From: Adenanthera pavonina
Lineage: Eukaryota > Streptophyta > Magnoliopsida > Fabales > Fabaceae
Reading direction: 5' to 3'
DNA: 64,000 nt
Assembly: GCA_026686845.1 (NCBI GenBank)
Contig: JAIVEN010000020.1
Span: forward strand, 3,065,501-3,129,500
Shown here: positions 23,590-36,120 of the stretch, piece after piece
Position numbering within the stretch: the stretch's first letter is position 1
Layout: each line of letters starts with the position of its first letter
Translations under genes and position numbers: made by a program
Notes under the pieces: model-generated
Databases searched by the model: none
The model's input: only the letters and a program-made list of their open reading frames with translations
Told to the model about the DNA's origin: nothing

Positions 23590-26088
23590 TGATCATTAAT
23601 AGAGAGATGGATTGAATTTAGTTCTTCCATTCATACTCAGAACAATTACAGAGAAGGAATTAAATAGCATCATTTTCAACAAACTAAGGACATGTGTATG
23701 GTGCAAAAGAATACAGAGAAATACAGACTGTAAAGGAAATTAACAAAAGAATAAGAAAAACATTCGAGAACATTTTTAGCCCATGTGACCGTTATGTGAC
23801 TCCTTTGCTAATGGTGAATGAGTTGGCAGTCAAAGATGACTTTGGAGCTGAGGTGGACATGGCAACAGGTGCTCTAACATCCCCCCACAAAACAAATGGT
23901 GGGAATGCTAGATTGAGGTTTGTTTTAAGTTGATTGAATCGAGGAGTAGAGAGTGGCTTGGTGAAAATATTAGCAACTTGATTTTTTACTAGAAACAACA
24001 GTGACATGAGAGACTTAGCACATACTCATTCTTGGATAAAATGATAGTCAAGCTGAACATGTTTGGTGCGAGAATGTAATACAAGACTGGCTGATAAATA
24101 GGTGGCACCAATATTATCACAACAAACAACTAGTGGATTTGGAAGAAATACATGAATCTCTAAGAGAAGTCCTTGAATCCATAACAACTCACAAGTAGCA
24201 TTGACAATAAATTTACACTCAGCTTTAGTGGAAGAACGAGCAATTGTGGGCTTTTTCTTCGAGCTCCAAGACACCAAATTATGACTAAAATAAACACAAT
24301 AGCCCCCAGTGCTTCATTGATCATCATGGCATCCAGCCTAATTAGCATTAGAAAAGGCAACAAGAGTGGAAACACTTGAGGGAGTAATTAGAAGACCAAG
24401 ATCAATAGTAGCCTTGAGATAGCGAAGAATTCGCTTAATTGCCTGCCAATGTGTGTCCCGTGGATGATGTCGAAATTGGAAAACCTTATTAACGACAAAG
24501 GCCACATCAGGTCTCGTGAAGGACAAACATTGTAGACTACCAACAATGCTTTGATAAAGTCTAAGATCCTTGAATAGATTGCCATTAGTTGCACTGAACT
24601 TAGTTGAAGTTGCCATTAAAGAAGAAATGGATTTGCAATGCAACATATTTGTCTAGGTGAGAAGATCAATGATGTATTTTAGTTGACTGAGCAGGAGCCC
24701 CTTAGAAATAAATGAGACTTTGACTTTGAGAAAATAAGAAAGATGACCAAGATCCTTGATTGGAAAAGCAGTACCCAAGGTGAAAATAAGCTCAGTGACA
24801 ACCATTGATGAAGATCCATTGATATTGATATCATCAACATATATGAGGACAAATAGAGTATAAACAAATGTATGACAAATGAATAAAGAAGTCTTAGAGC
24901 TAGAAACAAAGAAACCCAACTCTAAGAGTTTATCACTTAATCTTGCATACCTGGCTCGGGGAGCCTGCTTAAGACCATAGATGGAGTGATTCAACTTGCA
25001 CACATACGATGGAAAATCAGGGTGAATAAATCCCGATGGTTGCATCATATAAACATTCTCTTCTAGATTGCCATGTAAAAAGGCATTTTGAATATCAATT
25101 TGTCAAATAGGCCAACCACGAGAAACACACACAAGGTGGATTGTGGATCAAGTTTGGAATGAGAATAAGGCTGGAGATTGGGCCAACTTGTAGATCCTAC
25201 ACACAAATTAAGTCTGAGATAATCTTGAGTAGTATTGAAAAGTAATTAGTATGGAAACTGATGTCCCAACATTGGATTGGGTAACCTATTAATAAGATAA
25301 ACCTTAGTGGTGAAAGCATGGGCCCAAAATTGTTTGGGCATAGAAGCATGATTAAGTAATGCAAGTCTAGTCTCTACAATGTGACGGTGTTTCCATTCTA
25401 CGGTGCTATTTTGAGCATGTGCATAGGGACATGTAACACGATGGCTAATACCCAGAGAGACTAAGACACAATGCAAAGTTGTGAACTCCCCACCCCCATC
25501 AGATTGTAGAGTTTTAATGGTGGAATTAAATAAACTTTCAATTTATTTGTGAAAAGAAATAAAGATAGAAACAACATCATATTTGCATTTTAATGGAAAA
25601 ATCCAAGTATAACGACTATAGTCGTCTACAAAACTTACATATTATTTGTAACCAAAAAGAGATAAAATAGGGGAATAACTAGAACAATGAGGGGGAGGGG
25701 AATATGGAAGAGGATGACTCTTCGAAACATGACAAGCAGGACACTGGGAGATAAACTTCTTTGTGGACATAGGAAGAGACTGAGACTGCAAAATTTGTTG
25801 AACCACTCACATAGCTGGATGACCCAATCGATGATGGCACTGGTCAATAAAACTTCTTTCACCAAAATGGGCTTGACAAGACTAGGCTGAGAGGAAAGGA
25901 TAGAGTTTATTTTTGGTAGGACCACTAAGCAGAATTTTCTGAGTTTCTTCTTCCTTCAAAACAAAAAACAAACCATGTTACTCAACATATACATTATTAT
26001 CAAGGCACAACTGACAAATAGAAAGGAGATTTTTATCAAGAGAAGGAACATGAAGCAGATTGTGTAAAAGAAAATTGCCAAAAGTAGT
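23590..26088 (-). mobile_element. 5'-truncated Ty1/copia retrotransposon in SSL-B
   Basis: On the minus strand, reading downward from 26088, there are remnants of: the gag/pre-integrase region (about 26080-25640); integrase core (25476-25246, with RLALLNHA and YLINRLP); reverse transcriptase (25048-24653, with YGLKQAPRA and YVDD); RNase H (24277-24026, with RSSTKAE and HSRTKH); and the pol C-terminus (DIFTKPLS-like). A polypurine tract GTGGGGGGA (23888-23880) is followed by TGTTAGAG, the expected start of a 3' LTR ending near 23590. The 5' LTR, gag and protease are missing, and several frameshifts and stops make it inactive. The lower border is inferred from the SSL-A comparison. Confidence 0.85.
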
Positions 26089-26109
26089 AGGAGATTTTTA
26101 TCAAGAGAA
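26024..26109 (+). repeat. 21-bp direct repeat at the copia/SSL junction
   Basis: AGGAGATTTTTATCAAGAGAA occurs at 26024-26044 and again at 26089-26109. The first copy lies inside copia coding sequence. The second ends in the SSL exon 3 words ATCAAGAGAA/ACAAAG, found intact in SSL-C, which suggests a microhomology or template-switch junction. Confidence 0.8.
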
Positions 26110-26384
26110 ACAAAGAGGGAGACTTTTGGTCGGGACTTTATAGTGGTAGAACAACATGTAAAAATATAGATATTGCAAGTTTGCAGAACCAAGCTCAGAT
26201 TCCATGGTGGATATTAGAGAGAGACCCTGTGGGAGTGAACTTTGATAGTAAGGGAAAGGCTTTGGAGGTTTTGGATGGAAGAGGAGGTCAGGAGCTTGAG
26301 TCTGTCAGTGAAATAGTAGAACATGATGGGAGTTTGTGGATTGGGTCTGTTGTTAAAGATTATGTTGCTGTAGTTAAGTTATAG

Positions 26385-28562
26385 CCTGAAATAATATATT
26401 GATATTAGGTTCCATAATGATATATTTAAGTTATTGTTCTAATAATGAAGGTGATATAGAATTTTAAATATGGTCTTGACATGTTCGATCTGTTACAAAA
26501 TTCGAGCTCTTTATTCAAGCAACCCACCATATGCATTACTATCAGATTACAGAAGCTTCAAACCACTCTTACCAAAATAACTAAAAAGAAAGAAGAAAAC
26601 TTAAGGTTCTCACCACACACCTAGACTCCCCAGGATTGAAAAAGATCTTCTCTGTATAATCTCTGAAACTGGAAAAAAGATAGACAAATTGCCGAAAGCC
26701 TATTTATTAGAATCTACTACGTACTGTGTCCAATAAATGCAATGACCAATGGTACATCTGGAAGGTGCAGCAACGAAGGCAAGATAACATAAATTTGCTT
26801 TTCTAAAATCACAACTCGTAAGTAATGAACAACTCATGCACATCTGTGTTTTGCCGAAATGACAGATATCTCCATTTGTGTTATTTAAGATTAACTCAAG
26901 TGGTAAGAAGAGATTAGATGTGAATAGGGATAACACACCAAAAGTCAAAAGTCTTGAAGAAAAAAAAATGAACATCTTTAAGAAAGCATCAACCACTCCT
27001 AGCCCTCAATAGTCCAAGTTGGTTTATTCAAAATTGTCAGATTGTGGGGACTTGGCTCTCCATCCACCATGAAAATTTTCTTTTTCATGTTCTATGTTAA
27101 TTGGTATTGACATTTCTAGTGTCCCAAGTTATATGAATGTTTTTCCTTATCATTTGTATATTGTATTTTTTCATCTTTTAAGGCATGTTTAAGGTGGCGT
27201 TGCCGACCCAAAAAACACTTTTGAAAAGTGCTTAAACCCCCCACCAGAAAACAACTTTTCAAAAGTGCTTGCCACCCCAAACATATCCTTAATATAATGT
27301 TTTCTCTAAAATTTATTCTTCCAAGTTATTGAATGCAGTAATACTTTAGACCACGCCAGCCAACTGTGTGGATGAAAAAAATGCTTTCTTCTAGTAAATA
27401 ATTATTCTCAGGAATTTCCCATGACTATAAACTGCATTTTCCAAAGTATAAGAGGTTAATTATTTATTGACCGTCACTATCGACGTTATATAGCTTCTAG
27501 ATGTATATTTGTTATATGTCATGCAGTATTTATAAATCTGACTTTACGAATAATATTTGCATAGGTTTCAAAGTCTATAATATTATATTTTTTTGATTCT
27601 CCCTTTGACTTTAATGCTATTCATATTATTCATAATTAGATTACAAACCATAAAATTTATGCATTGGACTATATGTATTTTTTTTTAATACATGTGAATT
27701 CGTACATGACATGGAATTTGAAGAAGTCATATTGTTCATGTATGAATAGTGTAATTTTTAATAAATAAATTATATATATATATATTATATCTATTGATAC
27801 TGTTGATATTTTTTAAATCTAAAATGATTTAAGTCTACGTAATGCAGGCAAGGGAGCGGAGCGGGTCCACCTTTGCTTTCTATTTTTGAGTCTAAGTAAT
27901 AACTAATCATCCGTTTTTCTTATAATGGATTTTTCTTATAGTGATTGCATGATTAAGCGGAGAAAAATAGAGACAAAGAGATTTTATTACTTTTTTTTAA
28001 AAATCTCTATTCTCACTTAACCACATATTTCTAGAAGAAAATTCAGAATCTCTTGCCACCAAAAATTGAAGTTAGTGGCAATAACATGATTGAACAGCCC
28101 GCTTGCATCCCCAAATGAGACTATCACAAATCACAATCCACTTTTGGCCAAAAAAAAATCACATTCCACTTATTTTATTTTTATTTTTTATTTTCCTGTC
28201 AAATCACCTTATCTTATTTTTAACAAACTAAACACAATGTCAACGTCTGTGGCCGCCAAGAAAAATACGATGTCAACGACTAAACGGCAATATCTACTGC
28301 TGAGTGTGAACTGATTTTTTTAAACAATTATAAATTTTTTGACCTGACAAAAATTATAAAATTTTGAACTATAATAAATAAATTAAAAATAAATAAAATA
28401 TAAAAAGGTAATTTAGTCGTTATTTGTTAAGAGATATAATATATAGCGCAAAGACTTTTTTGAAATACAAATATGTTTAAAAATCTAGACTAATGTACTT
28501 CATTTTTTAGTTTTTTTTTGTTAATTTAAGAAACCTACATCTTTCACTATTATTGTCAAACA
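26385..28562. other. Intergenic region SSL-B to SSL-C, first part
   Basis: 26.5-27.0 kb is less AT-rich and has a 98-codon minus-strand frame (26996-26700) with many Cys but no recognisable domain. It could be an old gene remnant or an untranslated exon. The rest is AT-rich apart from the small MITE at 27181. Confidence 0.4.
27181..27288. repeat. Small MITE, about 108 bp
   Basis: Imperfect terminal inverted repeats AGGCATGTTTAAGGTGGC … GCCACCCCAAACATATCCT, flanked by TTA/TAA. The inner part folds on CACTTTTGAAAAGTG. Harbinger-like ends. Confidence 0.6.
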
Positions 28563-28845
28563 TACTTTCTCCGATCCAAAATATAAGTCATCTTTGATAA
28601 AGTGTACACAAACTAAAGAAGAGAGTTAAACTACTTAAATTTGTCAAAAACTTATATTATTTTTCAACATTACTTTTAATAAATATAATTTTTAAAATAA
28701 CTTTCTCTTTTATGAGCTAATTAATGATAAGGGTAAATTTGGAAAAAATTATTAATACTTTTGACTTTACTTAAAGATGACTTATATTTTGGTTTAAAAA
28801 ATATTCTAAAATAGGACTTATATTTTGAATTGGAAGGAATAATAT
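28563..28845. mobile_element. Stowaway-like MITE
   Basis: Ends TACTTTCTCCGATCCAAAATATAAGTC … ACTTATATTTTGAATTGGAAGGAATA form imperfect terminal inverted repeats of the CTCCCTCCG Stowaway type. Non-coding. Confidence 0.65.
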
Positions 28846-30447
28846 TGAATCCAATATTTAACTAGTTGAACTAAAAGGCCATCGTGAATTTTAATTTTTG
28901 GACAAATAGACTTTTCAACTAGTAAAAACATTAGAATTTAGAGACACTAAAGAATGTGGATGTGTACCATCAAGTGCTTGATTCAATTAGTAAGGATTCA
29001 ATTAGTAAGGGAGTTGTGCCAACTTGACCCAAGATTTCAAATTCAAACTCTGAGAATGCAGTCACGTTAAATATTTAATAGTAAAGCTTGCTGCCCAAAA
29101 GAATCATATCTGATTTGATCTGAATTAGTGTAAATCCCGATAAATCCTCTAATTGAAGTGGGGTAAGTTCAAAATATTGAATGTATACGCAAAAAAAAAA
29201 AATGGATGTGTATTGTTGGCCGCTTACACAATTAGGAGCACAATGAGCACTTCAGTTATTCATCCAATTAAAATAATTATATGTTGGAGTTGTGCACAAA
29301 GTTTTTCAAGGTATGGCAAAACTTTGTCCTAGACTTAATTTGCTTTTACTTATTCTAAATTAGGTGCAACTTAAATTAACAATGAATTTCTTTTATGATA
29401 ATGGAAATCCTTGAGTATACTTAAACAGTGATTTAAGGAGCATAACTCTTTAATAAAGAGACCCAACCCAACCTTATAAATATTGTGATATTCATGAATC
29501 AATATATACATAGTGGTATTTCATGAACCAATATATTCATTATAATGTTTCATGAATTAATATATACATTATAATGTTCCATGAACAAATATATTTATTG
29601 TGATATTTCATGAACCAATATACATATTTAGGAGAAGACTTATATACTTAATGTATTTTTGTCAAGTCAAATCAAAGAATGTAGATTTTAAATTTAAAAA
29701 TAGGTTAGCAATATTAATAATAAAAGTTAGTTATAGAATAAAAATACATGAAAATAATATACTTGCCTGATTTTAATTGATTGAAATATTAAGTATATAA
29801 GGTTAAGTATCTAAGTTTTTCTCTCCATTTATTTGTGATGATGTTTCGTGAAACACAATATATATATATATATATACACTATGATGTTTTGTGAATCTCT
29901 ATTATAATTCAACATATCTATTCATTAATAATTATTAAAACTGGCATTTTCATAAAGGGTAACAACCTTATATCTAAAATATGATCGAGAGACATCTCAT
30001 CATCACTTCATTTCTGCCAAGAGACACATCTCTCTTCGTTTTTGAGAATCTCCTCACATTGTAAAAGTGACGAATCCTACTTTTCAACTCTGACTTAATT
30101 AAAATATTTAATTAATTGACCTTAAAATACTCAATCAAAATCATCAACTTGCGTTTCCAAAAAACAAAAATCAACTTGTGAGCGTTGAATAAAGAATTTT
30201 AAAAGTCAAATACCAACATCTCTTTGTACATGCGTAGATGATCTCTTGACATTTACGAGCAGCACATGATCTGACTTGAAAAGTTGGTATCTACTTCCAT
30301 CTTTCACTAATCAGTTACTAAACAATTCCTCTAACATAACTTCAGCTTCAATCCTTTATTAACATATAGCACAATTTGTGAATGAATAATATATACTTCA
30401 ATTATTAACTTTCAACACAACGTCAGCTTCAGCTTCATTACTAAACC
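28846..30447. other. Upstream region of SSL-C
   Basis: AT-rich; contains the 29-bp minisatellite at 29493 and an (AT)n tract near 29865. A TATATA element lies at about 30390-30395, 53 bp before the SSL-C ATG, and is the probable TATA box. No other gene. Confidence 0.5.
29483..29630. repeat. 29-bp minisatellite, five units
   Basis: CATGAA begins units at 29493, 29522, 29551, 29580 and 29609, an exact 29-bp period. The consensus is CATGAAYYAATATATWCATTATA plus a short variable end. Units differ by a few substitutions and no indels. Confidence 0.9.
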
Positions 30448-32143
30448 ATGAAGCCATCTTCTTCTTCCCCACTTTTCTTCTCTCTGTTACTCTTGTTTGC
30501 TACCTTCACCTTTTCTTCTGGTGAAGTGGTTTTCAAGGATGGCTTGAAAAACTACCATGAACTCAGACTCCCCAATGTTTCAGGCCCTGAAAGCTTTGCC
30601 TTTGACTGTAATGGCGAGGGCCCATATGTTGGTGTATCAGATGGTAGAATTCTCAAATGGAAAGGTACTCACGAAGGATGGGTTGAGTTTGCTGTCACCT
30701 CACCAAACAGGCAAGATCTCAACTTCTCAAATATAAAACTACTCATAAAGTTGAGTTAGAAAATTATCTGTAATATTGATCACATATATCTATTTCATGT
30801 AGAAACCTCATATACTGTATTGGGTTTGGCTCGTTTGTGTGAAAGTATGCGTCTCTTAGTTGGATTTCTAAAGTACATCTGCCCGTGAGCTTAGTCTGCT
30901 GAAATTTTAGCTCTTTCTACCTAACTTTTGTGAATGTTTTGAGGCTATGAGGACCCAAGGCCATGTTCGGTAGATATGAAATCAGGAGTTTTAAGAAAAG
31001 GAGGAGAAATAAATTTTTGTGTGACATGTTTGGTATACATTATTCAAGTTTTCTAGGGATCCAAAATATATAGCATTTTTAAGGAAACTTCTCCTCCCTC
31101 TCCTTCTCGGTTTCTCCCTTTCTTCTTCTCTTAGAAATCACTCATTCCTACCAAATAGAACTCAAGTTGCAAGTGTTTAATCAATCGGTGAAATTCACAG
31201 TATATATAATTTCCCAGTTTTACTGAATGTGTAGTTCCAAATGTTTGATTATAGGGATAGAAAACTATGTGATGAATCAACAGATCCAAACAAGGAACCT
31301 ACTTGTGGAAGGCCATTGGGACTCAAATTCAACAAGAAGACATGTAACCTTTACATAGCAGATGCATATTTCGGACTCCAAATGGTTGGACCTAGTGGTG
31401 GTGTGACCAAACAAGTCGCCATTTCTGCTGATGATGGTGCTCCCTTCAAATTCCTAAATGGTATAGATATTGATCAGAAAACTGGTGTGGTTTATTTCTC
31501 AGATAGCAGCACTGTGTACCAAAGAAGGTATTCTTCTTCCTCTTCATGCCTTAAAACTTCATAAAAATATCTGATTCTTTATTATTTTAGTTTCAGAGAA
31601 TCTTAATAATCATTTTAGTTTCCTCTTGGTTAAAGGGAGGTTCAAATGATATTCCAAAAAGGAGACAAAACAGGAAGGTTGTTGAAATATGACCCAAGTA
31701 GCAAGAAAGTACAGGTTTTGCTCAAAGGCTTGCCATTCGCAAATGGTGTGGCTTTGAACAAAGATGGCTCATTCCTTCTGCTTGCAGAAACAAGTTCAAT
31801 GAAGATTCACAAGTTTTGGCTTAAAGGCCCAAAGACTTACACTTCAGAACTCTTTGCACAACTTGAAAGGCGACCAGATAACATCAAGAGAAACAAAAAT
31901 GGAGATTTCTGGGTGGGCCTGAACAGTGAAAGAACTACAGCTCAGAATCAAGCTCAGATGGCATGGAAGAAATTAGGAGAAGACCCTGTGGGAGTGAAGT
32001 TTGATGAGAAGGGAAAGACTTTGGAGGTTTTGGATGGAAGAGGAGGTGACGAACTTGAGTCTGTCAGCGAAGTGAAAGAACATCATGGGAGGCTATGGAT
32101 TGGATCTGCTGTGAAATCTTACGTTGTTGTAATTAAGGTATAG
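30448..32143 (+). CDS. Strictosidine-synthase-like protein SSL-C (intact, 347 aa)
   Basis: Exons 30448-30710, 31255-31527 and 31636-32143, both introns in phase 2, 1,044 nt with stop. The intron 1 donor is GC (ACAG|GCAAGA, a good match to the GC-intron consensus) with acceptor TTATAG. Intron 2 starts GTATTC. The signal peptide MKPSSSSPLFFSLLLLFATF is followed by LPNVSGPESFAFDCNG, GVSDGRILKWKG, the Cys pair (KLCDE … PTCGRP), LYIADAYFGLQ, GVVYFSDSS, GRLLKYDP, FANGVALNKD, PDNIKRNKNGDFWVG and LWIGSAVKSY. Exon 3 is 24 nt shorter than in SSL-A/E because the variable loop before QAQMAWK is shorter. It is the most diverged intact copy. A MITE-like block sits in intron 1. Substrate unknown. Confidence 0.9.
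30960..31160. repeat. MITE-like element in SSL-C intron 1
   Basis: Starts 'ccatgttcggtagatatgaa' and ends 'cattcctaccaaatagaactca'. The ends are partly inverted copies, and it resembles the block at 15727-15925. Confidence 0.45.
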
Positions 32144-33000
32144 CTTTTAAATCATGGTATTTTTGGACTTGCTCTGAGTCTAAGTGTTTTCCTTCAACAG
32201 GCTCTGTATAATTCCTTTGTAATAATTTCAATTATTGTTTGGGTTATGTCATGGTGTGATACAATGAATCAAGCTGTTGTCATGTGATTTTGTGATGTTG
32301 AAGAACAAGATAAGTTCATCTTTGATTCGCTCATTTTTAACATAATTTTTTTCACGAATGTTGTGATTAACATAGAAAAAATTATACATAACATGTTGTA
32401 CACATTTTAAATGGGCTTACAATCGGATATGGATTCTCTGCAGGATTGCAGGGGATGCAGTCGCATAGAGGTTAAATGTTAGGTTTTAAGAAAAAAAAGT
32501 TAGAAAAACTCAAAAAATTCAAACGTTAAAAAATTTATGTTAAAAAAGATAAAATCTTAATTACTTTTTAGGAAAATAGTGGATTTATACAGGGAAAATT
32601 GGGAAATGAGACCTCAGTTTAAAAAATGTGTGGTTTAGTTGTTGAAAAAAATTCAATTCTCAATTGAAAAAATTTGAATTTTAGTTAAAAAAAAATTTGA
32701 GTCTGATCCCCAAAAAAAAAAAAAAACTGTGATCCCATTTTCTAAATAAATTGATTTTTTGTCCCATTTCCCAATTTTCCCTTTTATATATTATATTTAC
32801 TTTAATAATATATCATTAAATTTTAAGAAAATAATTTTCCTAATTTTTTTTATTCTGGATTTTTATATATGATTTTTTTTCATAATTTTAATTTTTAAAA
32901 GAAAAAATCTTAATAAAAAGTTTAATTTTAATTTAATAAAATGTCAAAATCACTGACCGCAGATGATCCATATCTCGGAGCAAAGGATTTAAAATTGTGA
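32144..33000. other. SSL-C 3' flank
   Basis: Likely 3'UTR to about 32250, then AT-rich sequence containing the MITE at 32591. No gene. Confidence 0.45.
32591..32782. mobile_element. MITE with 22-bp terminal inverted repeats, 192 bp
   Basis: Left end AGGGAAAATTGGGAAATGAG(AC); the right end is its reverse complement with one mismatch (GTCCCATTTCCCAATTTTCCCT). The interior is A-rich and non-coding. A target duplication was not resolved. Confidence 0.75.
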
Positions 33001-33405
33001 GAATTTTGGTTTAGAACCTTGTAAGAAAATATATTACAATTTGTGACTTTAAAATGATTTATTGACAAAGAAGAATCAAGGTTCTTATTTGACTTTGACA
33101 TCTGTTTGTTCTTCATCTCAGCTCTTTGGTTGGAAACTATAGGTTTGGAATATCAACGGAAGCGTTAGAAATCCATGAAAATTGGTGGGATTGAATATTA
33201 TAAATTGGAAACTTGTTTGTTCTTGATCTTAATTCTATGATTAGAAATTGTGGAGAAGGGGATGGAAATTTGGAAGATGAGATGGAAATCTTTGAAGACT
33301 AGATAGAAGTACGTGAATATAATCTCAGATCCTTCTATATGAATAAATCAATTTGATGTCACAAATTGTAATATATTTTCTTACAATTTCCTAAATCAAA
33401 ATTTT
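33001..33405. repeat. Inverted repeat with arms of about 47 bp, about 405 bp
   Basis: The left arm (33001-33047) includes TTGTAAGAAAATATATTACA. The right arm (33358-33405) is its near-perfect reverse complement. The interior holds two related copies of CTGTTTGTTCTTCATCT / CTTGTTTGTTCTTGATCT. Probably a MITE; no protein. Confidence 0.7.
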
Positions 33406-36120
33406 CCCTTCAAAATTTTTGTTATTTTTATTAGCATTTAAGATAACCTAACTCACGCTCAAAAATTTATCTTTTTAAATTCTAGAGATCACCGGCTTTA
33501 CCTCTTCATCATGTTATATAAGTGAAGGGAAGGAGAAACCTTATGACATGGGCCGGGCATATCTTGGAGGGTCTGCCATCTTAGGCAGTGCCCAACAAAT
33601 TAAGTGTCTAACAAAAACCTGCATTGTCTCTCAATTACTGTCAAACGTAGTATTAAATCCAACATTTTTTACACCAAAGTAATACCAGTTAAAACAATTA
33701 ACAAAACTAGTTTTTTTTTTGTTAGTTAAAAAAAATTCAGAGAAACTGATAGAAGAATATGAATGTGTAATGCTGGGCCGTCTATAATTCATCTAATTAC
33801 AAAAATCATTAATTTTCACCAGAAAAATCATTAATTAAAATATGTAATTAATCATCCTTAAAATAGTCAATCAAAAATCTAGTTGTGAGCGTTAACAGAG
33901 AAATTTCAATGTACATGCTATGTACTTAGATCTCAAGATCTCGAGATCTGCATCTGCAAGCAACGCGCATGATCAAATTGGTATGTGTATATTATAGTCT
34001 TTCAATATTCAATCACGTACCAAGGACACAGAGTAATTGTGTTTAAAAATATGTTTAAATTATTAATAAAAAAATAATAATTTGGTTAATTATTCAATAA
34101 GAACGTTGTTATATTTGGTTATTCATTTTAAAAATATATAAAAAATTTATCTTTAAAGAAAAAATAAATAATTTTTAAATATTTATTGGTTTTAAAATAT
34201 TATTTTTTATTTTTTTTAAAAGCAAAGACAATTTATAAAAAAATATAAAGGCTAAGGGCATATATAAATGTAAGTTCACCCCCCATTCCCAAAGCATCCG
34301 TAACCATTCCATCAAATATGTGATGGAATCCTCACTCCTTTAATTGAAGGAATGAGTTACTGTGTGGAATTGGAAGCAAACGTGCAATGATGCCAACCAA
34401 ACAAGCTCTCGAATGCAACGTGTTTTCCTTTCCCGTTCCATATATACCTCACATTCCCATGAAGCAAACGAGATACTGACTCTTTCTACCTGTCATTTAT
34501 GAATTAATGTTTTGCTATCAGAGAAACAAAATTAGTCAGCAATGGTTTGTTCAATTTGTAAAAATCCACAATATATTTCATTTCATGGTTTTATCCAATG
34601 TTAAGAAAATCGAACTGGATACTAGATCAGTCACAATAATAATTTAAGATTTACTGATTTAACTGGGTTAAAACGGGGTCGAATCGGTTATAATTAAATT
34701 AATATATTTTATATAATACTACATCTAATCCCAAATATAAGATACAAATAACTAATTTACACATGTAATACAATTAAGAGAAGTTGAGATTATTAAATTT
34801 GTTGTTAATTCAACATAGTTTAAAAAATGTCTTTATTTAATGTTTAACATTTGTAGATTAATAAAAATTAATTATATTCACTTATTTAATAAAAGGTAAA
34901 ATTAAAAAAAACATTTTGATGAAACTCTTTTAAACTGTATTAAAAAAATCCAAATGTATGTAAAGTATAATCATTCATATTTTTTTCTTCGAAAAAATCA
35001 TTCATATAATCGAAATAAATAAAAAAAATTTTAAAATTGTTTATTTAAATTTTAAATTAATCATTATGGGTAATTAACAAATTATTTATTTATCAAAAAT
35101 TGATATTAATATTAAGTTACTAATATACTCCCTCCGGTCTATATTATAAGGCATTTTATATTAATTACATGCATATTAAGAAAATCACTTTTTCAACTCA
35201 AATCAATACAAAAAGTACCCGTATTTTCTATTTTACCCTTATTAAATACCCTATTTTATTATTATTAGAGAGTTATAAATGAAGAGAGACAAAACATTAA
35301 ATACATGAGTAAAATAAAAAAAAATATCTAATACCCTATATTATGGATCAAAAACTTGTCATATAATATATTTTATAATATTGAGCGAAGGAAGTATATA
35401 AATGCATTCATAGATTCATTAATTATTGAAAAAAAAATCACTCTCACGTAGATTGAGAAGAGACACTTTTCAAATTTGTGGTACAGACTTTTAAAACAAA
35501 TTCTTGGAAAGAAGCACACAAGTAAAGTCTCACGAGAATCGTACTTCAAAAGTCATGCCTCACTTATTCGTATCGCCTCACTTAGTGTCTATTTTTTTTA
35601 TTCCCATCGGCGTTCATCTTTCAGAAGGCTTTCTTATTCCCGTCGCCTTCTTCTGTTCATTACTCAACATGTTTTTTCATCCTTTTTTGAGTGAAACTCC
35701 TGGCGAAGCTTTGGTTTGTAGAATACTCAAATAATCAGATTATCTTTTTTTATTGGTTAGAACTTCACTTCCACTTTCTCTTCATGTTCTTTTTTTCTTC
35801 TTCATTTTAGTTTGATCTTCTTTTCAGCATTCTAGTTTTTTATGCTTGTGCGTTTTGGTTTGATCTTCTTTTCTCAGCTTCATCTCTTTCTATCAGTTTT
35901 TCTTTCAACTGCTAGAATCAGTCAGGCAATTGGTTGTACCGGTTCTTGCTGGTTCAAGACCGGGCTGACTGGTTTTTGGCCGGTTCTTTGAACCCTGGTT
36001 TTCTTTTTCTACTGGACCGGATTGGGTACGATTTTGGGTTGAATCGGTTGAACCGGCCGGTCTGATTCGGTTATCTAAACAATGGCTTTACTGAATATGT
36101 ATCCATATCTTTGATTATAG
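33406..36120. other. Intergenic region upstream of the SSL-D remnant
   Basis: No gene is supported. 34.6-34.7 and 35.93-36.08 kb carry GAACCGG/CCGGTT-rich words (35.93-36.08 kb is unusually GC-rich) typical of the ends of plant non-autonomous transposons. Frames at 35476-35734 overlap one another and have no family resemblance. The exon 1 expected for SSL-D is not found here. Confidence 0.45.
35126..35397. mobile_element. Stowaway MITE, about 270 bp
   Basis: Ends TACTCCCTCCGGTCTATATTATAAGGC … ATATTGAGCGAAGGAAGTA with TA at the borders; the classical CTCCCTCCG Stowaway terminus. Confidence 0.8.

Larger units (their letters stand above)
23201..26384 (+). pseudogene. SSL-B, strictosidine-synthase-like pseudogene interrupted by a copia fragment
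   Basis: Exon 1 (23201-23465) begins MELFPSPVFLISLLLSF and is close to SSL-A. It has a two-codon insertion and then a 1-bp deletion near 23437 (CAATGGCTTGAG in SSL-A, CAATGCTTCAG here) that shifts the frame before the intron. The GC-type donor (ACAG|GCAACA) is retained. Intron 1 matches SSL-A up to about 23594. Exon 2 and the first part of exon 3 are absent, replaced by minus-strand copia sequence. From about 26104 to the stop at 26384, exon 3 resumes and stays open (VGVNFDSKGKALEVLDGRGG … VVKDYVAVVKL). No complete protein can be made. Confidence 0.88.

Noticed and set aside
23694..23933. 79-aa plus-strand ORF in SSL-B intron 1
   Set aside because: It is antisense to the copia LTR, polypurine tract and pol C-terminus.
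26700..26996. 98-aa Cys-rich minus-strand ORF as a secreted peptide gene
   Set aside because: No signal peptide or regular Cys spacing, and the composition is irregular. Noted only as a possible remnant.
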